A stretch of DNA of 64,000 nucleotides from Distichodus sexfasciatus (lineage: Eukaryota; Chordata; Actinopteri; Characiformes; Distichodontidae): assembly GCA_032718565.1 (NCBI GenBank), contig JAVGVS010000532.1, forward strand, positions 124,001-188,000, written 5' to 3'. Each line of letters opens with the position of its first letter. Positions within the stretch are counted from its first letter, which is position 1. The position numbers were made by a program, and so were the translations under genes. The notes below the pieces were generated by a model. The model saw only the letters and a program-made list of their open reading frames with translations, was not told the DNA's origin and did no database searches. Positions 1 to 13,500 of this stretch are shown piece after piece.

Positions 1-33
1 TCATTGTATTAATTGTGTGTGTGTGTGTCTAAG

Positions 34-156
34 TCTGTTTGTGAAGAACTGCACAAAGACAGGATCAGTCACTTGGTGAGGGCGAAGGAGAATTACCCAG
101 AAGAAGCAGATAAGCGAATTCAGCTCTTTAAAGACACATTGCTCAGGCCTTTGGAG
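34..156 (+). CDS. ak9: AK9 exon (window exon 1)
   Basis: 41 codons in phase 0, from acceptor CTAAG after a GT-rich tract to donor GAG|GTGGGG. It encodes [14 protein letters not shown] through LLRPLE, a charged helical stretch at the end of an upstream kinase unit. Earlier exons lie outside the window. Confidence 0.85.
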
Positions 157-3100
157 GTGGGGAAACTTGGCGTTGTGTGTAATTGTAATCATCAACCTTT
201 AAACCATATGACACACTTCATTCTCAATAATGTGCATTTCTTTCTGCATTTTATTTAGGACTACATGGCAGTTCATGACCCCATGTATCTATTTGAACTA
301 GATGGAAACATGAGTCCAGAAGAGCTTTTTGAGGTATGTGAACCTCTAGTGAACCGCCTAGTGAACATCTTCCAGAAGTCACTGGAATGCCCATGATCGG
401 AGCTGACTTAAACATGGTGAAGTCGAATCACAGAAATTGCCAGCAGAAGGGTATCTGGAGTACAGTAAAGATGGAATTTGGAAATGAAAATTGTTGTCAG
501 AACTATCTCTCATACCACATACTGCATTGGCGTCCTGTTTTTAGTGATGTACGATAAGGGAATTATTGGTCGATGCCCATATCCGATATTTTCATGCTTA
601 CATCCGCCAATACCGATGCCAATGCCGATAAGTGAGGAAGGCGCGAGTCGAGCGCGAGTGCAGGCAGAGCTCAGAATTTTCGCACGAAAATAGAACCATA
701 AGGGCCTGTGTCCACCAAACGTGTTTTTTCCTGTGGCAACGCCTATTTTTAATACAAATCCTATGAGCTTCGGCGTTCAGCGCACTAAACGCCTTCAGCG
801 GAAAAAAGGCCGCTTGAGACGTGTTTTTGTCGCAGCGCTCGGAGCGCTTCTAGTTGAAATCCGTTCAGCTGCGCTCGTCAGTGTCACTTGCCTCTTGCTA
901 GCCAATCAAATCGAGGAAGGGGCGGGACATACACAGTCAACAACTCACTAGAAAGGGCGGTGTATCTGGAGCAGCGGGAGAAGATTTAATGCACCCATGT
1001 CTCGAAGACGTGAGAATCTATTTCAAAGGCCGACACTAAAGCTAAGATCTCCGTCTTGTCGGCTAAACTGGCGACCTCAAAGAAACACGTTGAAAAAACG
1101 GCTTTGGTGAAAGTGAGTGATTATTAGTCATTGTGAACACACCACAGCACAGCACACAGTGCACCACAGCGAAATGTGACCTCTGCGTTTAACCCATCCG
1201 TGAAGGAGCAGTGGGGAGCTAATAACCAGCCGCCGGGGAGCAGTGCTTGGGGAGGGTACCTTGCTCATGAGGACCTCAGTGGTAACTTTACCAGCCCTGG
1301 ATTCAAACCTGCAACCTTCTGATCACGGGGTGAACACCCTACCGTTACACCACCAACTGCCCTAACAGACCCTAACTCTAACCCTAACATTTTGACACAG
1401 CACCAGATTAAGCGAGCGTGAAAGCGAGGGCAGAGCATTTCAAGAGTAGTGCACAACCTTTTAAGAAAAAGTCACTCGTAGTGTACCAAGTCAAATAGGA
1501 CGCGTGTGACACTCCATGTGCACTACTTAGTGTGCAGAGAGCTGTTAAGCTACAGCCTCGGCTATTTCCTGAAATGCATACTACCTACCATCTACCATCA
1601 TAGTATCTACCATACTACGAAGTGCAGCAGTACGTGGTTCGGGACACGAAAAATTGTGCGCATGAAGGCCGACTTGAGCGTGAAAAGACAAGAACTTTTG
1701 CTCGCGAACGTTCCACTGCGTGCACAGAATTTTGGCACAAGATAACTCCATACATTTTAAGACATAATGTGTGTGCTGTAGAAAATCCCACCTCGGCTGA
1801 AAATATCGGGCAAATCTATGCATCGATCCCAAGCCGATGCCTTAAAAAATGTGATTATCGTCCGATTCCGATATGATTCCAATATTACCGTGCATCCCTG
1901 CTTGTTTTATGGCTCAGGGCTAATTTTTCTGCTTTAACGGCCTCAAACTTAGATAACTGATTAAACTTTCAGCTTATCTGGATTCCTTTGGTGTCTATGT
2001 GCAGTCTGTAATTGCTCGTTTGGAGGCGTTGGCTGTGAGGAGAGGAGCTGCTCCAGTGGGCTTGATGGAAGACGCGCCCGAGGACATAGACAAGGTCAGA
2101 GTTTATCCAGCTCTCTTCTTATTTTAGTCGCTTCTTTCGTTCGCATTATCTGAGTATTCTGGGCTTTGTCTACAGGAGGAGCTGTTGCGCATCCTGTCCC
2201 CTGTCAACAACATATTGCCCGGTTTCCGTTGGCGAAGGAGCCGCTGGGGCACCACATGTCCAGTTACCCTGAAAGAGGGCAAGATCACCCAGGGGAAACC
2301 TGAGTTTTCTGTTGGGTCAGTGCACATATACTGTTTACTCTGCTCCACCCCAAAGCGGACTTTTTTACTAAACTTGACCATGAACGTTTATGAGAAAGTA
2401 TGTAAAATATGTGCTGAAGAACTACATCAAAGAAGCCAACGTGGTTAAAACGAGGTTTATCAAGAGTATGAACAAGTACAAGGCAAGTGAGCCTTAAGTG
2501 TAGACAGATTTGTGTCAAATTTCCCTGCTCTTTCACCAGCTTCTTGGATAAGGTCTACGTGCTGTCATCTCAAGAAGCCCTTCGGAAGTTCATGGTGAAC
2601 CCGAGACGATACCTGATCCCGCCCATGCCCAGCATACCGTGCAGAGTGTCCATAATCGGCTATCCGTGGACCAAGAAGAGCACTCTCATGGTGCTGGTGG
2701 CCAAACACTACGGGGCGGCAGTGATAGACGTGAAGAGCGTGATGGAGCCGGCGGTGCTCAAGCTCAGGGAGGAGGTGCTGGAGAAAGCCCGTCGTGACGC
2801 CACCGCCTCTGCGCTGGAGAAGGTCAAGGCGAAATTACAGGCGGTTGATGGTGCTGGTGAGAGAGAGAGCCCTGTGAATTTGTCATGTTGTCACTCGTAA
2901 CCACATTCTCTTATTTCCTCCAAGTCATGGTGATAAGTAAACATGACACGATATCACTTTTTTATATCCGATACGATACCGATATTGTAAATTTGGATAT
3001 CTGACGATACGATACAAATCCGATATAGTCTCTGCAATTTGGTCGATTTTAGAAATTGCTTGGTGTCACAGAGTGCTGTCAGTAGTGACAAAAACAGCAA

Positions 3101-5911
3101 AAATTGGTGCTTACGCACCAGTATGTGACTGCCTGACAGCTGCTGCAGTTACACAACATCCTTGTAGTGGCCCCTGGTGGACGCCCAAACCAAAAAGTGG
3201 AGGAGGGTCCATTACATGTAGTGTTAAAATTCATAAAACATTTTCCTCTTACATTTCCGTCATATGTGACTCTGCACAGCAAAACCAGTCGCTTGTCGCA
3301 ACGGAGGTTTCCGAGAAAAACGAGCGTTTATGTTGCGTGGGGTAAAATTTTGGATTTTTTGTTTGTAGTGTTTTGAAACAGTGGAAGGTCTATACTGTAC
3401 TGTTGTGAATAAATTTGGCTGAAAAACTTACCCTTTCCATCCTAAAAACGTGACTTTCTTGAGGTGAGGAATTCAATTCCAGCAGAATGTTAAAAGTTTC
3501 TGTTTTGACCGCTCTACTTCAATATTTATGGTAAATCCACTGGTTGACTAGCGTGAAGATATTCCTCCGGAATCCGTCTCCGTCTCCCGACTTCAGTTAA
3601 CCTAACGCAGGTAGGCTATCCGTGTGGCTGTGAATGCAGCGTAGGCTACCGTAAATGCAAACGTAGCCGCGACCGCACCAAGCGTCTGTGAGTGCTACGT
3701 CGATAGTCAACTTCAAAGGCAGATTTCTCCGTTTCTCACTTGGCGTGACAGGAGAAACCCGACTCCTTTGAATGTTGATATCTCAGTCATATGTCGTCAG
3801 CTTCATTCCATATAGGTATCGTTTTGAAGCTTGATTTATGCCCTTTCATGAAAACATAACTCAATTTAGAAAATTTGCGACAAGCGACTGGTTTTGCCGT
3901 GCAGAGTCACATTTAGCAATCGCATTTATCTAGAGCGACATCAATTTTTCCTCATTTCAGGGACAATTTTGCTGAGTACAACTTGGGGTTAAGGGTCTTG
4001 CTCAGGGACCAAGACCTCTCGATCTAGAAGCGGGTGTTCAACCATTTTGCTAACAAATTTAACACTAGGGCTGATCTCAAATCGACATGCTCTTGGTGCA
4101 TATGCAAGGCTCCTAACACCAGACCACCACCAGAATTCCGTAAACTGTGTTTTTGTTTTCCAAACATAGGGAAAGGGTTGGAATCCCAGGAAAGCCTAAA
4201 AGCACTGTTACTCGGGGAAGACTGTACCTATAATTATGGGATGTAGAGTAAGTTGCTCTGGATAAGAGTGTCGGGTAAATGTCCTAAAAGTCAAGCCTGA
4301 TGTTACCTTCTACATAAAAGAATGATCACAGTCTCTTTCACACACTGACCAAAGCCCAGGTATCAGTGTTGGGACTGAAAAACTTGGATTGGTGCATCCC
4401 TAAACGCTCTAATCACATGACTGTTTGATGCTGACGTCACTGACGAGGCGAAACGTTCTGTTTTCTGCTTTAGAGGTGCAAGAGGATCATCCAGAAGTCC
4501 AAGCTCTTGTCAAAGAGAGCATGAAAGTGCTGGAACAAGCCTCCGCAGAACCTCCAGATGACATGTGCGTCGAAGTCCTGCAAAGGCACATCACAAAGGT
4601 ACGCGTAATGCCTTTACTTGAGAAAGACTGAGCAAGTCTTCATAATACAAACGACCTTTTTGGTAACCTTGTGTGTGTGTGTGTGTGTGTGTGTTGTGCT
4701 AGGTTGAAATAGAGGGTGCAGATGAAGACGGATGTAAAAGGGGATGGGTGCTGGACAACTTCCCCAGCACCAGACCCCAGCTGGAAACCATCGAGGAGCT
4801 ACACGCCACCATCATGCCCAACGTGCTGTTCTGTCTAAGAGACATTAGTAGAGGTGGTAAGCATGGGATTATTTCTCCTCATCCTCTCCTCCTTTCTTTT
4901 ACTCTGGTTTTTTTCTCTACATTCATGTACGTATATGTGAGGTTGGATGCATAAATATATGACCGTCCACGGCAAAACCAGTCGCTTCTCTCAAATTTTC
5001 AAAACTGAGTTATTATGTATTATGAAAGGGAATAAATCAAGCTTCAAAACGATACCTATATGGAATGAATCGGACGACATATGGCTGAGATATCAACATT
5101 CAAAGGAGTCGGGTTTCTCCTGTCACGCCAAGTGAGAAACGGAGAAATCTGCCTTTGAAGTTGATTAGCGACGTAGCACTCACAGATGCTTGGTGCGGTC
5201 GCGGCTACGTTTGCATTTACGGTAGCCTACGCTGCATTCACAGCCACACGGATAGCCTACCTGCGTTAGGTTAACTGAACTCGGGAGACGAAGATGGAGA
5301 AATATCTTCACGCTAGTCAACCAGTGGATTTAGCGTAAATATTGGAGTAGAGCGGTAAACAGAAACTTTTAACATTCTGCTGGAATTGAATTCCTCACCT
5401 CAAGAAAGTCACGTTTTTAGGATGAAGAGGGTACGTTTTTCAGCGAAATTGATTCACAACAGTACAGTATAGACCTTCCACTGTTTCAACACACTAAAAA
5501 CAAAAAATCCAACAATTTACCCGCAACATAAACGCTCGTTGAAATGTAAGTTGCTCTGGATGAGAGCGTCTGCTAAATGCTGTAAATGTAAATGTACCTG
5601 TGTGAGTCGTTAGCGCTGTGTTTGTTAGAGCTGTGTTTGTTAGCGCTTACAAACGAACATAGCACGTGTTTACATCATGAAAAATCTTTTATGCGTTTTT
5701 TATTACTCTAATCTAGTGTTAGAGTGTTGATATGTGTGAGAGGTTCTAAGAGGAGTGTGTGTGTGTGTGTAGATGTTTCTGATACCGGGGACCCCAGTTT
5801 TCTTCTGGGCCCGGAAATTGAGGCGTCCAGTAGCTGCAGCTTTGTTACCTTGGAGATCGGCAGCAAAACGCCAATGGACCTGTTCAAAGAAATCATCACA
5901 CACATGGAAAG

Positions 5912-5950
<39 letters not shown>

Positions 5951-6447
5951 CTGTCTATCTTTCTGTCTTTCGTTCTCCCCCCTCACTCTCTTTCTCTCTC
6001 TCTGCCTCTCTTTCCGTCTCTCTCCCTGTCTCTCATCCTCTCTACTCACCGGACTCAATCACTCTCTTCCTCCCTCTCCCATTTCCTTCTCTCTGTCTCT
6101 CTCCTCCGTCCCCTTTCTCACTTTTTCTCTTCTCCATCTCCTTCCCTACGTAAACTCACTCACTCTCCTCCTCTCTCCTCTCTTGACTTCCCCCTCCTTC
6201 TCATTACCTCTCTTCTGTCTCTGCTTATATCTCTCTCTCGCCTCCTCTCCCCTTCTCTTTCCCTGCTCCTCCTCCTTCTCTCTCTCTCTTTCCTTCTCTC
6301 TCTCTCTTTCCTTCTCTCTCTCTCCTTACATTCTCTATCTCTTCTTCTCCTCCTCCTTTGTTTCCATCCTCCTCTTCTCTCTCACTTAATCAGTGACTAA
6401 CCTCTGCCTTGTCCTTTTCACTTCTCTGTGTCTTCTCACTGAACCTC

Positions 6448-6493
<46 letters not shown>

Positions 6494-9400
6494 TTTGCCT
6501 CCTTCTCTTCCTCCTCCTCTCTTTCACTCACACACTCTATTCCTCCCGCTCCCTTTCTCTCCTCTCTATCTGTCTCTTAGACCCCCTACTCACACTCTCC
6601 CCTCCGCCTCTATCTCTTTGTCTCCCTCTCACTCTTCATCTCATCACTTCTTTCTTTTTCTCTTCGTATCCACCTTGTCGTCACTTCTCAGACATGACCT
6701 ACACCAAGTACAGTACCTGCTTGTTCTCCAAGTACCAAGTACCTCTCGTTTCTCGTCCCAGAACCCTTCAGCTACGTGGCGTGGGAGGTGTCAGCAGCTG
6801 ACAGCCAATCTGTGAAGAAGAGGCAGCGCAGGCCTGGGGCGGAGGAGATGGAGAAAAGCGAGCCGGGTGCGGAGGAAGAGGTGGAGGCTGAGAAAGAAGA
6901 AGACGACGACGTAAGGACATATCACTAATATCACCAAAGCCAAAAAATGTTCAGTGTTTGTTTCCAAAACCGAAATGAAAAAACGATTAATGAGGCGTTT
7001 ACCCGTTTCCCATTTTGCACAAATATATTCGGTTTGACGGGATGGAATATTAGCCACCGAAATGGAACATGAGAGCGCATTTCCTGTCGAGCAAGGCACC
7101 GTGCTTTCTGTAGTGTAGTGGTTATCCGTTCGCCTCACGCACGAAAGGTCCCTGGTTCGAAACCAGGCAGAAACACTACAGAGTGGTGGTGGTGGTCAGC
7201 CTAGAGGTTAGGACACTCGCCACTGGACCAGAGGTCATGGGTTAGGAGTCTAGCTCTGGCATTACCTGGGTCCCTGAGCATAACCTTTAACCCCAAGTTG
7301 CTCTCAGTGGGGGTGTCCCTAAAATTAGGAAATGAAAGTCGCTCTGAATAAGAACGTCTGCTAAATGCCGTGAAATATAAGTGTAAATGTACTGTCCTGC
7401 GGCGCTGCTAAAAAGTTCTTCGAAGAACTGACCAAAGGGAGACAAACAAACTGACAACACTTGGAAGACAAAAGACAAGACACGGCAAACACCAAACTCA
7501 GTGGGGACATCTGGTGGCCACCACGTCAAAAATCTAGAGGGATCTGTGACAGTTTTTTGGGGGTTTGGTTTTAATGTGAAAAAAACGCTAACGAATGCTA
7601 CAGAGATTAAGCCATACTAGGGGCCGGGAAATACTGGGATATCCCAAAAGCATAGTTGCTAACGTAGTTAGCAATATGTTAGTAACTATGCTCTTGAGTG
7701 TACATAGTGTACCTTAGCAACTAACGTGTTGCTAGCATAGTTAACTTAATCTGGTGCTTAGCGCTATGCTCTTGAGTGTACGTAGTGTAGCTTAGCAACT
7801 AACATAGTGTTGCTAATGTAGTTAGCAGTACGTTAGCAACTATGCTCTTGAGTGTACATAGTGTACCTTAGCAACTAACATAGTGTTGCTAATGTAGTTA
7901 GCAGTACGTTAGCAACTATGCTCTTGAGTGTACATAGTGTACCTTAGCAACTAACATAATGTTGCTAATGTAGTTAGCAATACGTTAGCAACTATGCTTT
8001 TGAGTGTACATAGTGTACCTTAGCAACTAACATAGTGTTGCTAATGTAGTTAGCAATACGTTAGCAACTATGCTTTTGAGTGTACATAGTGTACCTTAGC
8101 AACTAACATAGTGTTGCTAACAATACGTTAGCAACTATGCTCTTGAGTGTACATAGTGTACCTTAGCAACTAACAGTGTTGCTAACATAGTTAGCAATAC
8201 GTTAGCAACTATGCTCTTGAGTGTACGTAGTGTACCTTAGCAACTAACATAGTGTTGCTAATGTAGTTAACAGTATATTACTTAACTATGCTCTTAGTGT
8301 ACATAGTGTACATTAGCAACTAACATAGTGTTGCTAATGTAGTTAGCAATGCGTTAGCAACTATGCTTTTGAGAGTACATAGTGTACCTTAGCAACTAAC
8401 ATAATGTTGCTAATGTAGTTAGCAATACGTTAGTAACTATGCTTTTGAGTGTACATAGTGTACCTTAGCAACTAACATAGTATTGCTAATGTAGTTAGCA
8501 ATACGTTAGCAGTTATGCTCTTGAGTGTACATAATGTACGTAGCAACCTAACATAATGTTGCTAATGCAAGATTATGTCGTTACTTAACTATATACTTGA
8601 GAGTGTACATAGTGTACCTTAGCAACTAACATAGTATTGCTAATGTAGTTAGCAATACGTTAGCAGCTATGCTCTTGAGTGTACATAGTGTACCTTAGCA
8701 ACCAACATAGTTTGCAATACGTTAGCAACTATGCTTTTGAGTGTACATAGTGTACCTTAGCAACTAACATAGTGTTGCTAACATAATATACGTTAGCAAC
8801 TATGCTCTTTAGTGTACATAGTGTACCTTAGTAACTAACATAATATTGCTAATGTAGTTAGCATCGTTGTAACACTATGCTGAGTGTACATAATTGTACT
8901 GTAGCAACTAACATAAGTGTTGCCTAATGTAATTTAGCAATACGTTAGCAGCTATGCTCTTGAGTGTACATAGTGTACCTTAGCAACTAACATAGTATTT
9001 AACATAGTTAATATCACGTTAGCAACTATGTACTCTTGAGTGTCACGTAGTGTACCTTAGCAACTAACATAATTATTTGCTATGTAGTTATATCGTTAGC
9101 AATATGCTCTTAGTGCATAGTGTACCTTAGCAGCTAACATAGTGTTGCTAATGTAGTTAGCAATACGTTAGCAACTATGCTCTTGAGTGTACGTAGTGTA
9201 CCTTAGCAACTAACATAATGTGCTAATGTAGTTAGCAATACGTTAGCAACTATGCTTTTCATTAGTACATAGTGTACCTTAGCAACTAACATAGTGCAAT
9301 ACGTTAGCAACTATGCTCTTAGAAATTATTACATAGTGTGCCTTAACCTTAACATAGTTATGTCGTTAGAAACTATGCTCTTAAGTGTACATAGTGTACC

Positions 9401-10542
9401 TTAGCAACTAACATAGTTAACTATACGTTAGTAACTATGCTCTTGAGTGTACATAGTGTACCTTAGCAACCGCGCCATGTTGCTAATGTGATTGCTTATC
9501 GTTAGCAACTATGCTTTTTAGAAGCGCACCCCAAGGCGACATTAAGCTCACATCATGGCTTCCCATCCGCGCGTTTATTTGATGCGCACTCTGCCGAACC
9601 CGCGTCGTTAATTACGTGATGCGTCTTAGCGGGTGCAGTAACTAACAGAAATTGGGGTGTGGCCAGCGCGTTCAAGTTTTGGTTCGTGATGTCAGCGTGG
9701 TTTACTATCAACATGGCCGAGCGGTTTCGCCGTCATTTTTGCACCTTGTAACAGCCGAACACAGTAGCGTTTATCTTCAGCATCTTTCTTCCCTCATTCA
9801 CCGCTAAAACCGGCGATGTTTGTGCGCCGCTTTCTGCTTCTCCCGGCGGACTGGGCGGCTTTTTATAGTGTATGCGCTATTTAAAAAAAAAAACGCGTCT
9901 GGAAGTATAGTCAATGCGGCGCTAGCGTGGCGGCTGCGTCGCGTGGCGTAGCGTTAAGTATCAGCCTAAGACGGAGAAAGGTGTGTTGGCGTCGTCGCTG
10001 GCAACACTAGCCTTCATCTGTGTGGGCCTCCAGAGGGCGGCTAAGGAGCGGTTGGCGAGACCAGTAAGTTCTGCCCCGTGCTGCTGAAGGTGAACAACTC
10101 GCTGGTGCACTGCACTGACAAGTTTGCGGTCAGGTACAGGGAGAAATTTTACTATCTGTCCAGCGTTGAGGCCCAGGAGAGATTCCTGCGACTCCCGGAG
10201 AGCTACGTCCCCATCAACCGCCTGCTCAAGGTGCCCACCAGCTCTCTCTCTCTCTCTCTCCGTACCACACGTTCCTCTCTGTCTCCCTCTTTCGCTCACT
10301 CCCCCTTTCTCGTTCTCTGTCTAAAACCTCATGTTCCTCTCACCCTCCTCTTCTGCTCTCCCTCCCTCCCTCCCTCCCTCTCGTTTCTGGCCTTTCGTTC
10401 CTATCTGTCAATTCCTTCCTTGAGTAACCCTTCCCGCTTCTCTCTTGCTCTCTCTCTCTTATGAGTGCTCCTCCCTTTCTCCTTCTATCTCTTGCTCGCA
10501 TCTCTCTTTTTCTTTTTCCCCTTCTCTCTCCCGCCCTTTTTC

Positions 10543-10577
<35 letters not shown>

Positions 10578-13500
10578 ACTTCTTGTTTTTTCTCGTTCTC
10601 CATTACCCTACCCTGTAACTCCTCTCTCTCTCTCTCTCTCTCTCTCTCCCCTCTTGTTTCTCCTCTCTTTTATTTCTCTCTCCCTCTCTCTTTCTTGCTT
10701 CCTCATCACTCTTTTTTCTCTCCCTTCTTTTTTCTCTTTGTCCCCTTCCTCACATCTTTTTTCTCTCCCTATTTTTTTTCTCTCTTCCTCATCCCTTCCT
10801 CATTCCTCTTTTCCCTCTCTCTTTCTCGCTTCCTCACTCATTTCTATCTCTCTTATTTCTCTCTCGCGCGTGCGCGCGCTCTCTCTCTCTCGCGTGCACT
10901 CTCTCTCTCTCTCTCTCCTCTTGTTTCTATCTCTCATAGTTGTGTCTCTGTCTCTCTCTCTCTCTCCTCTTGTTTCTATCTCTCTCTTATTTGTGTCTCT
11001 GTCTCTTTCTCTCTCTCTCCTCTTCTTTCTACTCTCTCTTATTGTCTCTCTCTCTCTCTCTCCCTGTTTCTATCTCTCTTATTTGTCTCACTCTCTCTCT
11101 CTCTCTCTGTCCTCTTGTTTCTATCTCTCTCTCTCGCACACGCGCATGCTCTTTGTCCCCCTCTCTCCTCTTGTTTCTCTCTCTCCTATTTCTCTCCCTC
11201 TCTCTTTCTCTCCTCCTTGCCCCTCGTTTCTATCTCTCTTAGTTCTCTCTCCACCTCTCCTCTAGTTTCTATCTCTCTCTTATATCGCGCCCTCTCTCTT
11301 TCCCTCTCCCTCACCCCCTCTCTCTCTCTCTCTCTCTTATTTCTCTCTCTCCCTCTCTCTTTCTCGCTTCCTCACTCATTTCTATCTCTCTTATTTCTCT
11401 CCCTCTTTTCTTTCTCTCTTCATCGTCCCTTCCTCACATCTCTTATTTCTCTCCCCTCTCTCTTCTCTCTCCCCTCTGCGCCACTCCTTGCATTCTCTGT
11501 CTCCTCTCCCTCCTTTCTCTTTCCCTCCTCTTTCTCCTTCCTCTGACTCCACTCACTCACTCTCTCCCCTCTCTCTCCCTCTCTCTTTCTCTCTTCCTCA
11601 CTCATTTCTATCTCATTTTTCTCTCCCTTTTCTCTCTTCCTTTCCATCCCCCCTTCCTCCGTCTCTTATTTCTCTCCCTCTCTCTTCCTCTCTCTCTCTG
11701 TGTATAACGTACACACTAATCCCTGACATTACCTCCCCAGCCCCTGCCTCATCCATCCCAGCTGGGGGTCCGGGGCTCGGGGAAGACCACTCAGGGTCGC
11801 TGGCTGGCCCAGCAGCTCGGCCTCTTTCACATCCAGTTCCCGGGAGGCTGCAAGGAGCTGATCCTGCCCAAGACGCAGAGCCGAGTGATCTGCACCGACG
11901 AGGCTGAGCCCCCCGAGGAGCCCCCCGAGGGCCTGCAGGAGCTACTACAAGCAGCAACAACAACAACAGCAGCAGCAGCAGGGGGAGGAGGAGGGAGGCC
12001 TGAACCTGAGCCGCAACCCGCCCAGCCTGTACCCGAACCCGAGGTCAGCACGAGGTCTGGCTCTTAATCCTGACCGGTTGGAAAAAAGCTCGATCAAATC
12101 TTCCCCTTTATTACAGACAAAACTCATATTCTAGCTGATAAATAACAACATCCAGCGTTCTACTCACAAAACAGCCGCGTACTGATATTTTCAGTGTTTA
12201 TTCCGGACGTGCGTTCATCGTATTATTGCGACGCGCTCCGAGTGACGTGCGTGGGATTGTGGGAAATGTAGTTCTTTCCCAGAAAGGCCAAAAGCAATTC
12301 ATTTTATAGTCTAAATTGACTCAGAAATAACCCAAAACTATAGTATTTCTTCATTTTCATTCGAATGAAAAATATTTTTCCCCGTTCCATAGTGTTAAAG
12401 AGTAATCAATAGGAAAAAATAAACATAGAAAATGCATTATTTGTTATGAAATAATTTTATTCTATATTCTGATGGGTAAAGAAGTGTTTCCGCCTGGCAC
12501 TAAGCTTCTTTTTCTTCACCGTACTAAGCACTAGAATGTCTCTGCATAATAAAAACTCTGCATAAAACAGACACTGTTCTTACTAGTTCTAGTAGTTATA
12601 TCTAGTTTCATTACTACGTAAAGCTAAAAAAGTAAACATTTCTACCGCCGCAGGGCAATTTTCATCAGAAAGGTGCTGATTTCAAGACTGTGTCAGCATT
12701 TACACATCAAAATAATCGAAATATTAAGTGAACGTGAGTGATTATTTGTCATTGTGAACACACCACAGCACAGCACGGCGCACCACAGCGAAATATGACA
12801 CTCTGCATTTAACTCATCCGTGGAAAGACGGTGGGCAGCTAACAAGTGCCCGGGGAGCAGTGCTTGGGGACGGAACCTTGCTGATGAGTACCTCAGTGGT
12901 AACTTCACCGGCCCTGGACCTTCTGATCTCAGGGCGAACACCCTACCGTTACGCCACCTACTGCCCCAGAAATAACTGACAATGGGCAAGATCACGTCGA
13001 ATAGAGATTCGGCTGGCTCAGTTTTGGTTGTTTTGATTGGCTCTACTCTTGTCGTTTTCGAAAGTACCGGCCAGTGTCCTGGAGCAACAAAGACTGGGGT
13101 AAAAAGAGGGTGAAGGTCTCACTCAAGGGCCAAACTATTCTCTAAGCTCTGATGTATGTGTTGGTTTCTGTAGGAGAATGCTGGGCTGACCAAAGAAGAG
13201 GAGGCCATAAAGACTTATCTGTCTGAAGGACATCCGATGCCAGAGGAGGTCATGGAGATGATTCTGCCCCAGCTGTGGAATCAAGAGCCGTACAAGTAAA
13301 GGGCTTCTTCCCAGACATGTGAAATGTCATTATCCAGACAGATTTTCATTCTACTGGGTTAGGTTAACTCCAAATATCGAACCCAGTTCTATTTAAAGCG
13401 TTTATTAAACACCTCCGGCATCAGATGAAGCTTCTTTTACCCCTGATGCACGGGCTGTCTCACTGGAAGCAGCTTGGGGTTAAAGGTGTTGCTCAGGGAC

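Noticed and set aside
5724..6815. Several 115-221 codon open frames rich in Ser, Leu and Pro
   Set aside because: They run through a CT simple repeat. Composition, not coding, keeps them open. Only the exon parts at 5773-5910 and 6762-6910 are real.
10461..11546. 361-codon open frame, the longest in the window
   Set aside because: Entirely within the polypyrimidine tract of an AK9 intron, with low complexity and no domain.
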